A DNA stretch of 64,000 bases from Bolinopsis microptera (Eukaryota; Ctenophora; Tentaculata; Lobata; Bolinopsidae), in NCBI RefSeq assembly GCF_026151205.1, contig NC_087079.1, positions 10,034,635 to 10,098,634 of the forward strand, read 5' to 3'. Every line of letters begins with the position of its first letter. Position 1 is the first letter of the stretch. The position numbers and the translations under genes were made by a program. The notes below the pieces were generated by a model, which was not told where the DNA came from, ran no database searches, and saw only the letters and a program-made list of their open reading frames with translations. Of this stretch, positions 28,369 through 38,200 are shown one piece after another.

Positions 28369-28734
28369 TACTAAATCGCTCGCCCAAATTTTAAGAAAAT
28401 TCTTGTGAAAAGGCGCCCTTTGGGCATGAAAGTGATCTAAATCGGTGTATTTTTGGACGCTGATTCCGAATCACCCCCCATGACGTAGGGTTAAAATGCT
28501 TCCCTGGAGAGTTATGGGCAAAAAACCATTTTGGTCACGTGACAGGCTAGTAAAATACGAATTTGATTGTTTAGGACTCGGGTTAGGGTTAGGGTTGTGG
28601 TAAGGGTTATGGTTAGCTTCGAGGTTATGGTTAGGGTTAGGGTTGGGATTAGGGTATATGTAAAACCGTTTTGTATGGCTGCAAAACCATAGAAACCAAA
28701 GTCACGTGAAATTTTTGGGCGAGCGAATTAGTAA
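28369..28734. mobile_element. MITE-like element with telomere-type repeats inside
   Basis: Inverted ends ACTAAATCGCTCGCCCAAA (left) and TTTGGGCGAGCGAATTAGTA (right). The interior contains TTAGGG-type repeats at 28565-28655. It lies in the interruption of the broken lectin-like gene. Confidence 0.6.
28565..28655 (+). repeat. short interstitial telomere-like (TTAGGG)n patch
   Basis: Several GGTTAGGGTTAGGG units with GTGGTAAGGG and GGTTATGG variants, inside the MITE-like element. Confidence 0.75.
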
Positions 28735-29339
28735 AAGCCCACTGGGTAGTGGTAGGAGGTGCACCATAAAAATAAACTTGCTCGGATTTTAAAAATTTTT
28801 GTACCATTGTTTTCTAGAGACTGTGAGAATTTTCACAATACCAAATTTGTCATACCTTTTTGGAAAGATCGGTGAGTTTCGCCTAGGTGCCATAATTGAT
28901 GGTGCGCGGCTTTTGGAGCAAAATTAGCTGTAAAAGTCGCGTAATTTGACCAAATTTGACCAAATTCGTTGATTTTTGTCGTATTATTTGGATATATCTT
29001 CAGTTCCTTGAATGAGATCATTCTGAAAATTGGCGACGACCTTCCAATAGGGCTTTCACAACTGTCCGAAAAATTTGGTGGATATCGGAGTTGATATAGT
29101 GATCAAAATGGTGCAAAATACGCTGCTTTTAGCTGTAACATAATGTTTAATGGTTGGATATGCTTTAAACTTTTCGGACACCTTCTTTGTAAGTCTATGA
29201 GTAAGCTTACCAATTTTTGTTGCAATCGGAGGTCGGGAAGGATACTTAATATCTATTTGTTTGAAGAAAATTGTGCTGGCCGAAATTAGCGCTAAAAAAC
29301 CATCCACCAGTCGGCACGCGCGGCTCACTGTCGATGTTG

Positions 29340-29455
29340 ACCATTGTTAATGGTCTGGCCCGGCGCGCGCTACTTCGTAGCACTTGCCGTCGGGCCAGAG
29401 AAGAAAGCGGCGCGCGCTACTTCGAAGAAATTTAGACGAGTAACATCCGTCAATG
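29340..29455 (+). repeat. ~115-bp dispersed GC-rich repeat, copy 2
   Basis: Same order of blocks as 6666-6775 (CCATTGTTAATGG, CCCGGCGCGCGCTACTTCG, GAAGAAAGCGGCGCGCGC, ACATCCGTCAAT). Confidence 0.75.
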
Positions 29456-29477
29456 TCGATGGCGCACTACCTAGTAG

Positions 29478-29543
29478 TGGGTCAGTCCTTTTGCTTTCTG
29501 TTCCACTCCATCCACAAATACAGCTACAGTCATCACATTGTCC
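29478..29543 (-). pseudogene. broken copy of the secreted lectin-like gene, fragment B
   Basis: Continues fragment A: GGGTCAGTCCTTTTGCTTTC, TGTTCCACTCCATCCACAAA, TACAG and TCATCACATTGTC match 37788-37851 of the intact gene, with a 6-base insertion. Together A and B represent the first part of one of its repeat domains. Confidence 0.7.
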
Positions 29544-29633
29544 ATGTCCGGTTTCACTAATTCACTCGCCATGGATTATTTAACGGGTGATACTCGTAAA
29601 ATATTTGATTCATATACAGCTAGGACCGTCGAC

Positions 29634-29671
29634 GAGTCCAACTCGGCGCGCGTCCTGGTAGGTTGTAAACC
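29634..29671 (+). repeat. dispersed GC-rich repeat, copy 2 of the 6230-6266 family
   Basis: 26 bp identical to the inverse of 6241-6266. Confidence 0.7.
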
Positions 29672-29989
29672 TACAATGGATTATGGGAAAAGCGCGCTAT
29701 TTTGTATTTCGCGCGCATTGGATATAAAGATGCATGACCAATGATATTGCAGTGTTTAAGTCACGTGCACGTGATATAGCTGATGAAAAACTGAAAACAA
29801 TTCGATATTGTTTTATTATACTGCTTATATTTTACTCTTACTGGGTCGCGCTCAGCCTGTCATTCCGCCGAATCTTTATGTTTATGAACATAATAGCCTG
29901 AGGTCCCAAAGTAAATTTTACCCTTGACCAACAAGATCTATAAAACCTTTTATAAAACCTACACAGTCGCTTCACTGTAGAGTTTCGAT

Positions 29990-30055
29990 CGTTGTCATGT
30001 GCGCGGCTCCCCCTGTATCGTCGACGATACAGGGGGAGCCGCGCACATGACAACG
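29990..30055. repeat. 66-bp perfect palindrome
   Basis: Left half CGTTGTCATGTGCGCGGCTC, then CCCCTGTATCGTC, is followed with no spacer by its exact inverse, centred on GTCGAC. The half-unit shares CGCGGCTCCCCCTGTATCGT with the hairpin family at 28111, 30414 and 30671. Confidence 0.9.
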
Positions 30056-30354
30056 TGTAACAATGAACACGTTGGATAGTGATTCTGCGAACAGAATTAA
30101 ATTATAATTTGATCCATAAATTGCGAGTCGTAGCCGGCCCCCAATTATTAATAATACATTTTGCTCTAGTATGAACACTAAAAAATAAAACTAAGTTTTT
30201 ATTTGGGTTTGACTCGGATGATATAAAACGAGTCTAAATTTTTTCAAAGTATTGCTTGGCCTTCACCTAACTATGTCACATGTGCCACTGCGGGCGCGCT
30301 TGTTTCACATGAAGTAAAGACAGCGCCTGGCGCCAGGGCTCTGGATAGAGCAAT

Positions 30355-30411
30355 GCTTGGCCCGTTGTTACGAAGTAGCGTGTGTCGGATTAATTCATTA
30401 ACAATGGACAA
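30355..30411 (-). repeat. dispersed GC-rich repeat, diverged inverted copy 3
   Basis: On the minus strand it reads GTCCATTGTTAATG, then CGCTACTTCGTA, a shortened relative of 6666-6775 and 29340-29455. Confidence 0.5.
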
Positions 30412-30413
30412 CC

Positions 30414-30490
30414 TTGTATCACGTGGTGACCCCCACGGTCGCTTCACGATACAGGGGGAGCCGCGCACTTCGTGCGCGGCGGGTCATAGA
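30414..30490 (-). repeat. GC-rich hairpin element, copy 2 (inverted)
   Basis: Contains ATCACGTGGTGACCCCCAC, CGCTTCACGATACAGGGGGA and GCCGCGCACTTCGTGCGCGG, the inverse order of the copies at 28111 and 30671. Confidence 0.75.
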
Positions 30491-30670
30491 ATCAAGAATG
30501 TATGACAAGGACAACCGACCCGAGGTCCCCAGGAAGATTTGAAATATGCTAAACAAGGTCTTATTCAATTACAACACTTAATCGCTTTTCCAGCAATTTG
30601 TCAACAGATTAGTGGACCTTATAGCCAGAGCCCAGAAATAAAGAGGAAGGAGAGGTATTTTGTCATAAGT

Positions 30671-30742
30671 TGTATGACCCGCCGCGCAACAAGGGCGCGG
30701 CTCACCCTGTATCGTCGAAGTGGGGGTCACCACGTGATACAA
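30671..30742 (+). repeat. GC-rich hairpin element, copy 3
   Basis: TGTATGACCCGCCGCGCAAC, GGCGCGGCTCACCCTGTATC and GGGGGTCACCACGTGATAC. Confidence 0.75.
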
Positions 30743-31178
30743 GATGCAAGAGGTATTGTGATGTGGTAAGGTATGTAAGAACGAGGATAAGACTAGATTT
30801 GCAATGCTAAGAATAACACTTATTGATATATGTGGGTACAGAGGAAAGAAGATGGACAGCAAACATGAGACCCCTCTATCAGAAGTCTCATGCAACATCA
30901 TCCCTGCAGCTGCCCTATGATGGAGTAAAATTATGTTTTTCAAAATTTTGTGTACATATTTGATTGTTTCAAGTTCAAAAATATTGGTTACAATGGCAAA
31001 TGGACCATTTCCGTTTCCTATGTATTGTGCTCTGCCAATTGCATCACTTCGTTTAATTGAATGTATATATTGTTTGAATGACCTTTTCATTTCGGCAATT
31101 ATCAATTAATTCATAAGATTTATAAAATTTTCTATTTATAAAATGTTTAGCTATACTAGACGCAGGGAGACTACAGTG

Positions 31179-31377
31179 CAAAGAAACTGCTGCAAACTGC
31201 TGCTAACTGCTGCTAACTGCTGCTGTCGCGTGCGCGCCATTTGCAGCAGTTAGCAGCAGTTGCGTGTGGGTGCGCTGCGCAGTTAAGACACGCATAAACC
31301 TGCTGCTAACTGCTGCTGACTAGCAGCAGTAACAGCAGTTAGCAGCAGTTTCTTTGGGGGGGGGGGGGGGGGGGGGG
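31179..31377. mobile_element. foldback element with (CTGCTGCTAA)-type ends, plus 22-base G run
   Basis: Left end CAAAGAAACTGCTGC followed by CTGCTAA repeats; right end is its inverse, GCAGCAGTTTCTTTG at 31342-31356. The element is about 178 bp and mostly made of inverted CTGCTGCTAA repeats around a GCGTGCGCGCC centre. An uninterrupted run of 22 G (31356-31377) abuts the right end. Confidence 0.75.
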
Positions 31378-31520
31378 CAGAGTTGAAGTCCATGCTGTAT
31401 TGTTGGGAGCATATTGCATCTTTAGGAGTTCCTTTTTAGGAAGATTTTATAGGAGTACTATGGTGCTCCAGATCTTGGGAAATCTTGATATAAAATCTCT
31501 AGATTGGAATTAAGCAACGA

Positions 31521-31538
31521 GGGGGGGGGGGGGGGGGG
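31521..31538. repeat. 18-base G run
   Basis: Uninterrupted G tract. The stretch around it (31380-31920) has no recognised gene. Confidence 0.85.
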
Positions 31539-31922
31539 TAGGGGTAATGGATATTATGCCTTTACTACAATCAATTTATTATAGTAAAATGGAATCTTAC
31601 CTTCTTTCTTCTTCCTTTCTCCTCACTCTTCTACGTTTTCGTCCTCTACGACTTCGTTATCATTGTCCACTTCATTGTCTTCATTGTTGTTAGTGTCACG
31701 TACTAAATTGAGGTCCAGGTCGTCAACAGGGATCGCTTTATGATAGTACCGTCCTCGGTATCCTTTTACATGGATAAGTACGGTCTTAACCCATATAATA
31801 CCAACAACTCTAAACGTTCGAATTTTTTGGCGAAATTTTGTTTCCTAAGCACTGAGGTACCAACTCCGACGGTGCAATAATTATTTTGAAAAAATTTATA
31901 TTTTTTATAGCTTTTTCGACCC

Positions 31923-32084
31923 GTACTTTTAAAAGTTCATTGTTGGAGCTTGCTTTTTTGGAACATTGCATCGTACTTTTAAAAGTACATCATATTTGAA
32001 TGATGTACTTTTAAAAGTACGGGTTTAATAAATAATGTACTTTTAAAAGTACGGGTTTAATGAATAGTGTACTTCTGGAGGTAC
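31923..32084. repeat. cluster of the 16-bp palindrome GTACTTTTAAAAGTAC, left group
   Basis: Copies at 31973, 32005 and 32037 are perfect; 31923 and 32069 are diverged. The pair 31973/32005 forms a larger hairpin, because each copy is flanked by inverted ATCAT around a 6-base loop. Confidence 0.85.
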
Positions 32085-32399
32085 GTTAGTTAATTAAACA
32101 GAAACTCAGGGTCAGATAATAAAACTAAAAGCCCTTGTCAGAATCGCTGAATAAAATTTAAACAATACATACAAAATTTAAGTGGTACACTAAACAAATC
32201 ATGATGGTGGGAACAGCTATATACTTATAAACTACTATCATAATTCCATTTACCAATTTACTAGAATTTTACGAAAATTTTCGGGTTTTGTGCTTTTTAC
32301 TCTAACTGATGATAAGGCTAAGGATAAACAAAGCACGCAAAGTGCAACGTCACACACTTCACACTTAGCCAGACGCTTTTCACAACTTAAAGAATACCG

Positions 32400-33801
32400 A
32401 AAATGGTGAGAATGAGAAGAGAGTAGCAGAGGCTGAGACAATTCTAGAGGAACAGAAGAAAGTAGCAGAAGCTGAGAGAGTTCTAGAGTAACAGAAGAGA
32501 GTAGCAGAAGCTGAGAGAGTTCTAGAGGAGCAGGAGAAAGTAGCAGAAGCTGAGCGTATTCTAGAGGAACAGAAGAGAGTAGCAGAAGCTGAGCGTATTC
32601 TAGAGGAACAGAAGAGAGTAGCAGAAGCTGAGCGTATTCTAGAGGAACAGAAGAGAGTAGCAGAAGCTGAGAAAGTTCTAGAGGAGCAGGAGAAGGTAGC
32701 AGAAGCTGAGCGTATTCTAGAGGAGCAGAAGATAGTAGCAGAAGCTGAGCGTATTCTAGAGGAGCAGAAGATAGTAGCAGAAGCTGAGAGAGTTCTAGAG
32801 GAGCAGGAGAAGGTAGCAGAAGCTGAGAGAGTTCTATAGGAACAGAAGAGAGTAGCAGAAGCTGAGCGAGTTCTAGAGGAGCAGGAGAAGGTAGCAGAAG
32901 CTGAGCGTATTCTAGAGGAACAGAAGAGAGTAGCAGAAGCTGAGCGAGTTCTGGAGGAACAGAAGAGAGTAGCAGAAGCTGAGCGAGTTCTAGAGGAACA
33001 GAAGAGAGTAGCAGAAGCTGAGCGTATTCTAGAGGAACAGAAGAGAGTAGCAGAAGCTGAGAGAGTTCTAGAGGAGCAGGAGAAGGTAGCAGAAGCTGAG
33101 CGTATTCTAGAGGAACAGAAGAGAGTAGCAGAAGCTGAGAGAGTTCTAGAGGAACAGAAGAAGGTAGCAGAAGCTGAGAGAGTTCTAGAGGAGCAGGAGA
33201 AGGTAGCAGAAGCTGAGCGTATTCTAGAGGAACAGAAGAGAGTAGCAGAAGCTGAGAGAGTTCTAGAGGAACAGAAGAGAGTAGCAGAAGCTGAGCGTAT
33301 TCTAGAGGAACAGAAGAGAGTAGCAGAAGCTGAGAGGGTTCTAGAGGAACAGAAGAGAGTAGCAGAAGCTGAGCGTATTCTAGAGGAACAGAAGAGAGTA
33401 GCAGAAGCTGAGAGAGTTCTAGAGGAACAGAAGAGAGTAGCAGAAGCTGAGCGTATTCTAGAGGAACAGAAGAGAGTAGCAGAAGCTGAGAGGGTTCTAG
33501 AGGAACAGAAGAGAGTAGCAGAAGCTGAGCGTATTCTAGAGGAACAGAAGAGAGTAGCAGAAGCTGAGAGAGTTCTAGAGGAGCAGGAGAAGGTAGCAGA
33601 AGCTGAGCGTATTCTAGAGGAGCAGAAGAGAGTAGCAGAAGCTGAGAGAGTTCTAGAGGAGCAGAAGAGAGTAGCAGAAGCTGAGAGTGTTCTAGAGGAG
33701 CAGAAGAGAGGAGCAGAAGCTGAGAGAGTTCTAGAGGAGCAGAAGAGAGTAGCAGAAGCTGAGAGAGTTCTAGAAGAGCAGGAGAAGGTAGCAGAAGCTG
33801 A
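32400..33801 (+). repeat. 39-bp satellite reading as a 13-residue coiled-coil-like repeat
   Basis: About 36 tandem copies of a 39-bp unit (GTAGCAGAAGCTGAGAGAG, then TTCTAGAGGAACAGAAGAGA). Variants AGAGAGTT and AGCGTATT often alternate, giving a 78-bp higher-order unit. On the plus strand the unit reads VAEAERVLEEQKR, a charged, heptad-friendly peptide, open from 32840 to the end; stops occur at 32489 (TAA) and 32837 (TAG), and no ATG is present. Because 39 is divisible by three, two minus-strand frames are also open throughout (32250-33860 and 32380-33831, Leu/Ser-rich). I treat those as by-products, and I cannot show that the plus frame is expressed. Confidence 0.85.
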
Positions 33802-33819
33802 GGGGGGGGGGGGGGGGGG
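33802..33819. repeat. 18-base G run at the satellite edge
   Basis: Uninterrupted G tract directly abutting the last 39-bp unit. The following 600 bp (33820-34420) hold GACACCCACCC / GCGGTACTAACT repeats and A-rich sequence without a gene. Confidence 0.85.
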
Positions 33820-34430
33820 ATCAGGTACCAAGTGCTGTACGTGACGTCGACTAAGTGCAACTTTGGAATTTACAAAAAAGACCCACCCACCCCCTTCGCG
33901 GTACTAACTTTTTTTTTTCGGATAATATTTAGGACACCCACCCTTTTTGCGGTACTAACTGTTGAGTAATCACGGTACTGACGTCTGACTGTGTTTTGGT
34001 ATACAAAATAAGATACCCACCCATAAATTGCTTTAAACAGCTCATTAAACATTGGGAATGGACAAAGTATACCCACTATTTAATAGGGGTTTTGTTTTCA
34101 ATGCAGTCGAATTAAATAAAAAGTTACAAAAAAAGGAAACAAAATAAAAAAACCCAAAAAAAAGGAAAAAAACCTCAAAACCAAATAAAATATGACCCAC
34201 CCCCCGCATTAAGTAAGAGTATACTGAAGGCCGCTCTGGAAGACGTGGAATAACCGGGTGAAAACGTGGATCCTTCAAGATCGACTAAATCCCAGAAGTC
34301 ACAACAGAAAGTTTCTGTTGTGACTTCCGTTCTGATTCAGAACAATTTACCTGCCATTACAGTCTTACCGACATTAATCATGCCAGCACACATTGTGTAG
34401 TCTATATAGATTATAAACCTGTACTTTTAA

Positions 34431-34892
34431 AAGTACATTTTTCGTGAAACCTGTCCTTTTAAAAGTACAATATTCGAAGATAATGCACTTTTAAAAGTAC
34501 GTACTTTTAAAAGTACATCATTGTCTAGAATGATGTACTTTTAAAAGTACACCCAATTAACATCTCAATTAGAGGCAATTTATGATTTTTATGTCGCCCC
34601 ACATTATTGCCTATTTATTGCACAATCGTTTAGGCAATATTAAAAAACCAAATTTGGGATCCATCAAAGTTGGAGAATTGGCTGGTGGTACCGAGAATTT
34701 ACCATTTTTCAAAGTACCATTTTTGACCACCTTTGCCAACATCCTATAAATTTCTTGCTTTTTTAGACCATCTGGCCAGGGTGTTGAAATCATCAGCAGA
34801 CTTTTTCTTACCTAATGCAAAAAACTGTATCAAAAAATATTTGTCACGAGACAAGTTAGGTCACTGTTTATGAACCGTACTTTTAAAAGTAC
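34431..34892. repeat. cluster of the 16-bp palindrome GTACTTTTAAAAGTAC, right group
   Basis: Copies at 34431, 34501, 34535 and 34877 are perfect; 34453 and 34485 have one mismatch each. 34501-34550 is a perfect hairpin with 22-bp arms (palindrome plus ATCATT) and a 6-base loop, the same architecture as the left group 2.5 kb away. Confidence 0.85.
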
Positions 34893-35202
34893 CGTGGAAG
34901 AATATGGGTTAAGCAAATCAAACCCCAAACGACATCTGAGATTTGCCATATTGAGGCCTAACACGCAATTTTACACCACTGCTTACTACATGCCTTGCTC
35001 CAGACCAATCTGACAGGGGGTGATCAGATGATTTGTTTCATGTCAGGACCTTCCAGGAAACTAGTATTTGCCTGGAGACATCTTTTCGATGAACAGGCAT
35101 TTACCTGTTGCCAATGTCATAATTTGCATGAAATAGTAATGATTTGAAAATCTTTAAATCTCATCATAACAATATTATACAGTCGAATGTAAAAAAGCAA
35201 GA
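34893..35202. promoter_or_regulatory. upstream flank of pyruvate carboxylase, acceptor site and start-stop uORF
   Basis: No gene seen. A good acceptor (attatacag, AG at 35181-35182) lies 20 bases before the ATG. Between them, at 35187-35192, is ATGTAA, a start codon followed at once by a stop. If transcripts begin at or before this acceptor, this minimal uORF is in the leader. Promoter position unknown. Confidence 0.5.
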
Positions 35203-38200
35203 ATGATTAGAGGACTCAGGAACTTACATCATGCCAAGAACCTTCAACAGATATCTGTATCTTTCAAGTACTTTTCAGCTAAGGTAAACATTACGATACA
35301 ACATGAACATGTTTAATGTTTTACACAGGCTGTTCTATATAATTGTCATCAATCAATGTGATTAAATATGTTACATCAAACTCTAACGATGCTATATAAC
35401 AGTACTGACACTGAATAGTATCATACTTCATTCAGACAGAGGGGAGGAAGATTTCAAAGTTGCTGATAGCAAATAGAGGAGAGATTGCGATACGAGTGAC
35501 CAGAGCTGCACATGAGCTTTCTCTAAAGTCTGTTGCCATTTATGGCACCGAGGACAGATATTCTATGCATAGAGCTGGGGTTAGCTCATCACTTTCTTGT
35601 ATAATTCCTTTACCTCACATATCTTAATCAATATTTTTATCATTCCATTAATCCAATACTATCTCACTATATAATTCATTTGCTTTCATTCCATATTATG
35701 GTTGTTAATTATGAAATCGTATCAATAATTAACACTACGATTTTTTGACTACAGGCAACAGAGTCGTACGAGATCCCGGGATATAAAGATAGTCCGGTGA
35801 GAGCATACCTTGACCAGGATGCTATTATAAAGATAGCCCTTCAAGCTGGAGCTGAGGCGATACATCCTGGTTATGGGTTTCTATCAGAAAATGCTGAATT
35901 TATTAAAAAGTGTGAGGACAGTGGGATTATATTTGTGGGACCGCCTTCTCATGTGGTGCAAGGTATGTTGCTTTGTTGGCACTATTTGTAAGGGAATCAA
36001 GTCTTGTGTCATCAACTTATTGATTAGCTGATAAAACCGATGAATAAGTTGGTACTAAATTGGTGGTACTAAATTTTTATAGAAAACCGACAGGATGAAA
36101 GATGTTTAGAATTCTCTAGATGTCTATGATTATTAAGACTACATTTCAATGTTCATGGTTTTGTGACAGAACTGTTTTATGCAGGTTTGGGAGACAAGAC
36201 TGCTGCACGTGACACAGCAATAGCTGCGGGACTTCCGGTCATTCCTGGATCTGATAACACGGTTAGCTCCCTGTTACTACAGTATATTTCTGATCGACTT
36301 ATCGAGCTTATAAGAAACGAAATTTTAATAATTTTAAAACCTTACCAGATTTTAATCCAATACTATGATATCATAGTGAAATTAAACTATTAGTTTATGG
36401 TCCATACAGGTGGCAAATCAACCTTTAGTACGGACGTTGTGAGTAGTGAAAGTAATATATAGTTTATTAGGTTCCTATTGGGTAAATTATTTGAAGAAAC
36501 TGTGAAAATTTCGGATAAGGCAAGAGGTAAGAAACATAAAACTATTATCTGCTTCTTGATCTATTTAATTTAATTCTATTTCAAACAAAGAGAAACACTC
36601 ACTTGGCGGGCAAACGATCCGTTTCATGATATTATATAGAAAACAATACCAATTGCACTGAGGATTGGTATTGTTTTCTACATAATATCATATAATATAA
36701 CGGATCGTTTGCCCGCCAATTTGAGTCATTCTGTTTGTTTGAAATATAATGCTCCTGCTTGATTGCAGTTGAGCATTCTTTAGGAAACCAAGCAACAACT
36801 TATCATTAATTTAATTCTATATAGATACATAAGGTGAAGCTCATTCAAGTTTCTCGCTTTAGATAATTTGTAAAATTTGATTACAAACACTTCCAAAAAT
36901 TATTATTATTTAATTAAAGAATTTAACAAATATTCTAATTCCCGCTAACTCCCACTAATAACTAAGTGTTTGAAAAAGGAAGTCCCTCTCTACACAGGCA
37001 CGTATCTGCAGTACACAGTCGTTTTGATTTTGTGGTCTTTGGTCCAAATCCAGGATGCTTCCCTTGAGATATCTCCTACAAAACCTCTCCAGGGTTTAAC
37101 TCCGTCGTGTTTTCTTATCATATCTCCTTCTTCCCAAGCCTCAAAATCAACTTCAAATCCAGGTTTTGCCCAGTCTTCTTCTTCCTCTTGAGTACATAAC
37201 CACGTGTCGTCAGTTAACACTACAATCTCTCCGCTCTCATCATGTAGTGAAGCAAGGATTCCGGCGACTACTCCATTGTCAACACATTTGATACCAATAA
37301 CTTCAAAGTTGGACGGGACAGGAATTTTAGATTCTTTATGCCACTGGGTCAGTCCTTCTGCTTTCTGTTCCACACCATCCACAAATACAGTCATCAAATT
37401 GTCACACGTAGCTCTGAGGGTGTAGGTTTGCACCTGCACATGCACTGGTTCGTAGCGACAGTAAACAGTTGTTCGGATCTTGTGGTCTTTGGTCCAGATC
37501 CAATTTGCGTTCCTAGAGATTTGCCCTATGAACGTCCAAGGACTAGCCCCATGCTTACCAATGACGTCTCCTTCCTCCCATACTACAGAATCAGAAGCAA
37601 ATCCAGGTTCTACCCACCCTTTCTCTGCCTCTTGTGTACAGGTCCAGGACTCGTCTGTGACCAATATCTCGTCTCCTGCTTCATCGTGTACAGAAGCTAG
37701 GATTCCGGGGATTACTCCTACGTCTACACATTTGATACCAATTACTTTAAAGTTGGACGGGACAGGGATTTTAGATTCTTTATGCCACTGGGTCAGTCCT
37801 TCTGCTTTCTGTTCCACTCCATCCACAAATACAGTCATCAAATTGTCACACGTAGCTCTCAGAGTATAGGTCTCATCGCTTGCTGCCAGAAGTGCAATAG
37901 CTGCCAAAGAAAAGAGTACTAGCCACGTCATCATTACCAAGTGAGGAGGATCAAGAAATAAGATGAGGATTTTACTGAAGTGTTTATAAGAGAATCAATA
38001 GATATACTTCCAGAAGAGTAATCTATTTTCAGGCCTAGCCACTGACCAGATGGTTGGTAAGTTGTCAGTGCTTCAGTGTGATTGTATTAACTTCAAAGTA
38101 AATGATCAAAGCGGTCTATCATTGGGAAACTCGAGGATAATTACTGTAATGTTAATTTCCGGGGATTTGTAAAGAAGGCTAATGAAATTGATTGCTAGGT

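Noticed and set aside
30578-31105. 175-aa minus-strand ORF
   Set aside because: It overlaps a hairpin repeat at one end and shows low-complexity composition with no motif or splice context.
32250-33860. Long minus-strand ORFs (536 and 483 aa) rich in Leu/Ser
   Set aside because: They lie wholly on the 39-bp satellite and are open only because the unit length is a multiple of three. There is no domain, and the ends run into non-repeat sequence without a gene-like structure.
37338-37869. Plus-strand ORFs opposite the secreted lectin-like gene
   Set aside because: Shadows of the minus-strand gene, whose signal peptide, duplicated domains and conserved cysteines are clear.
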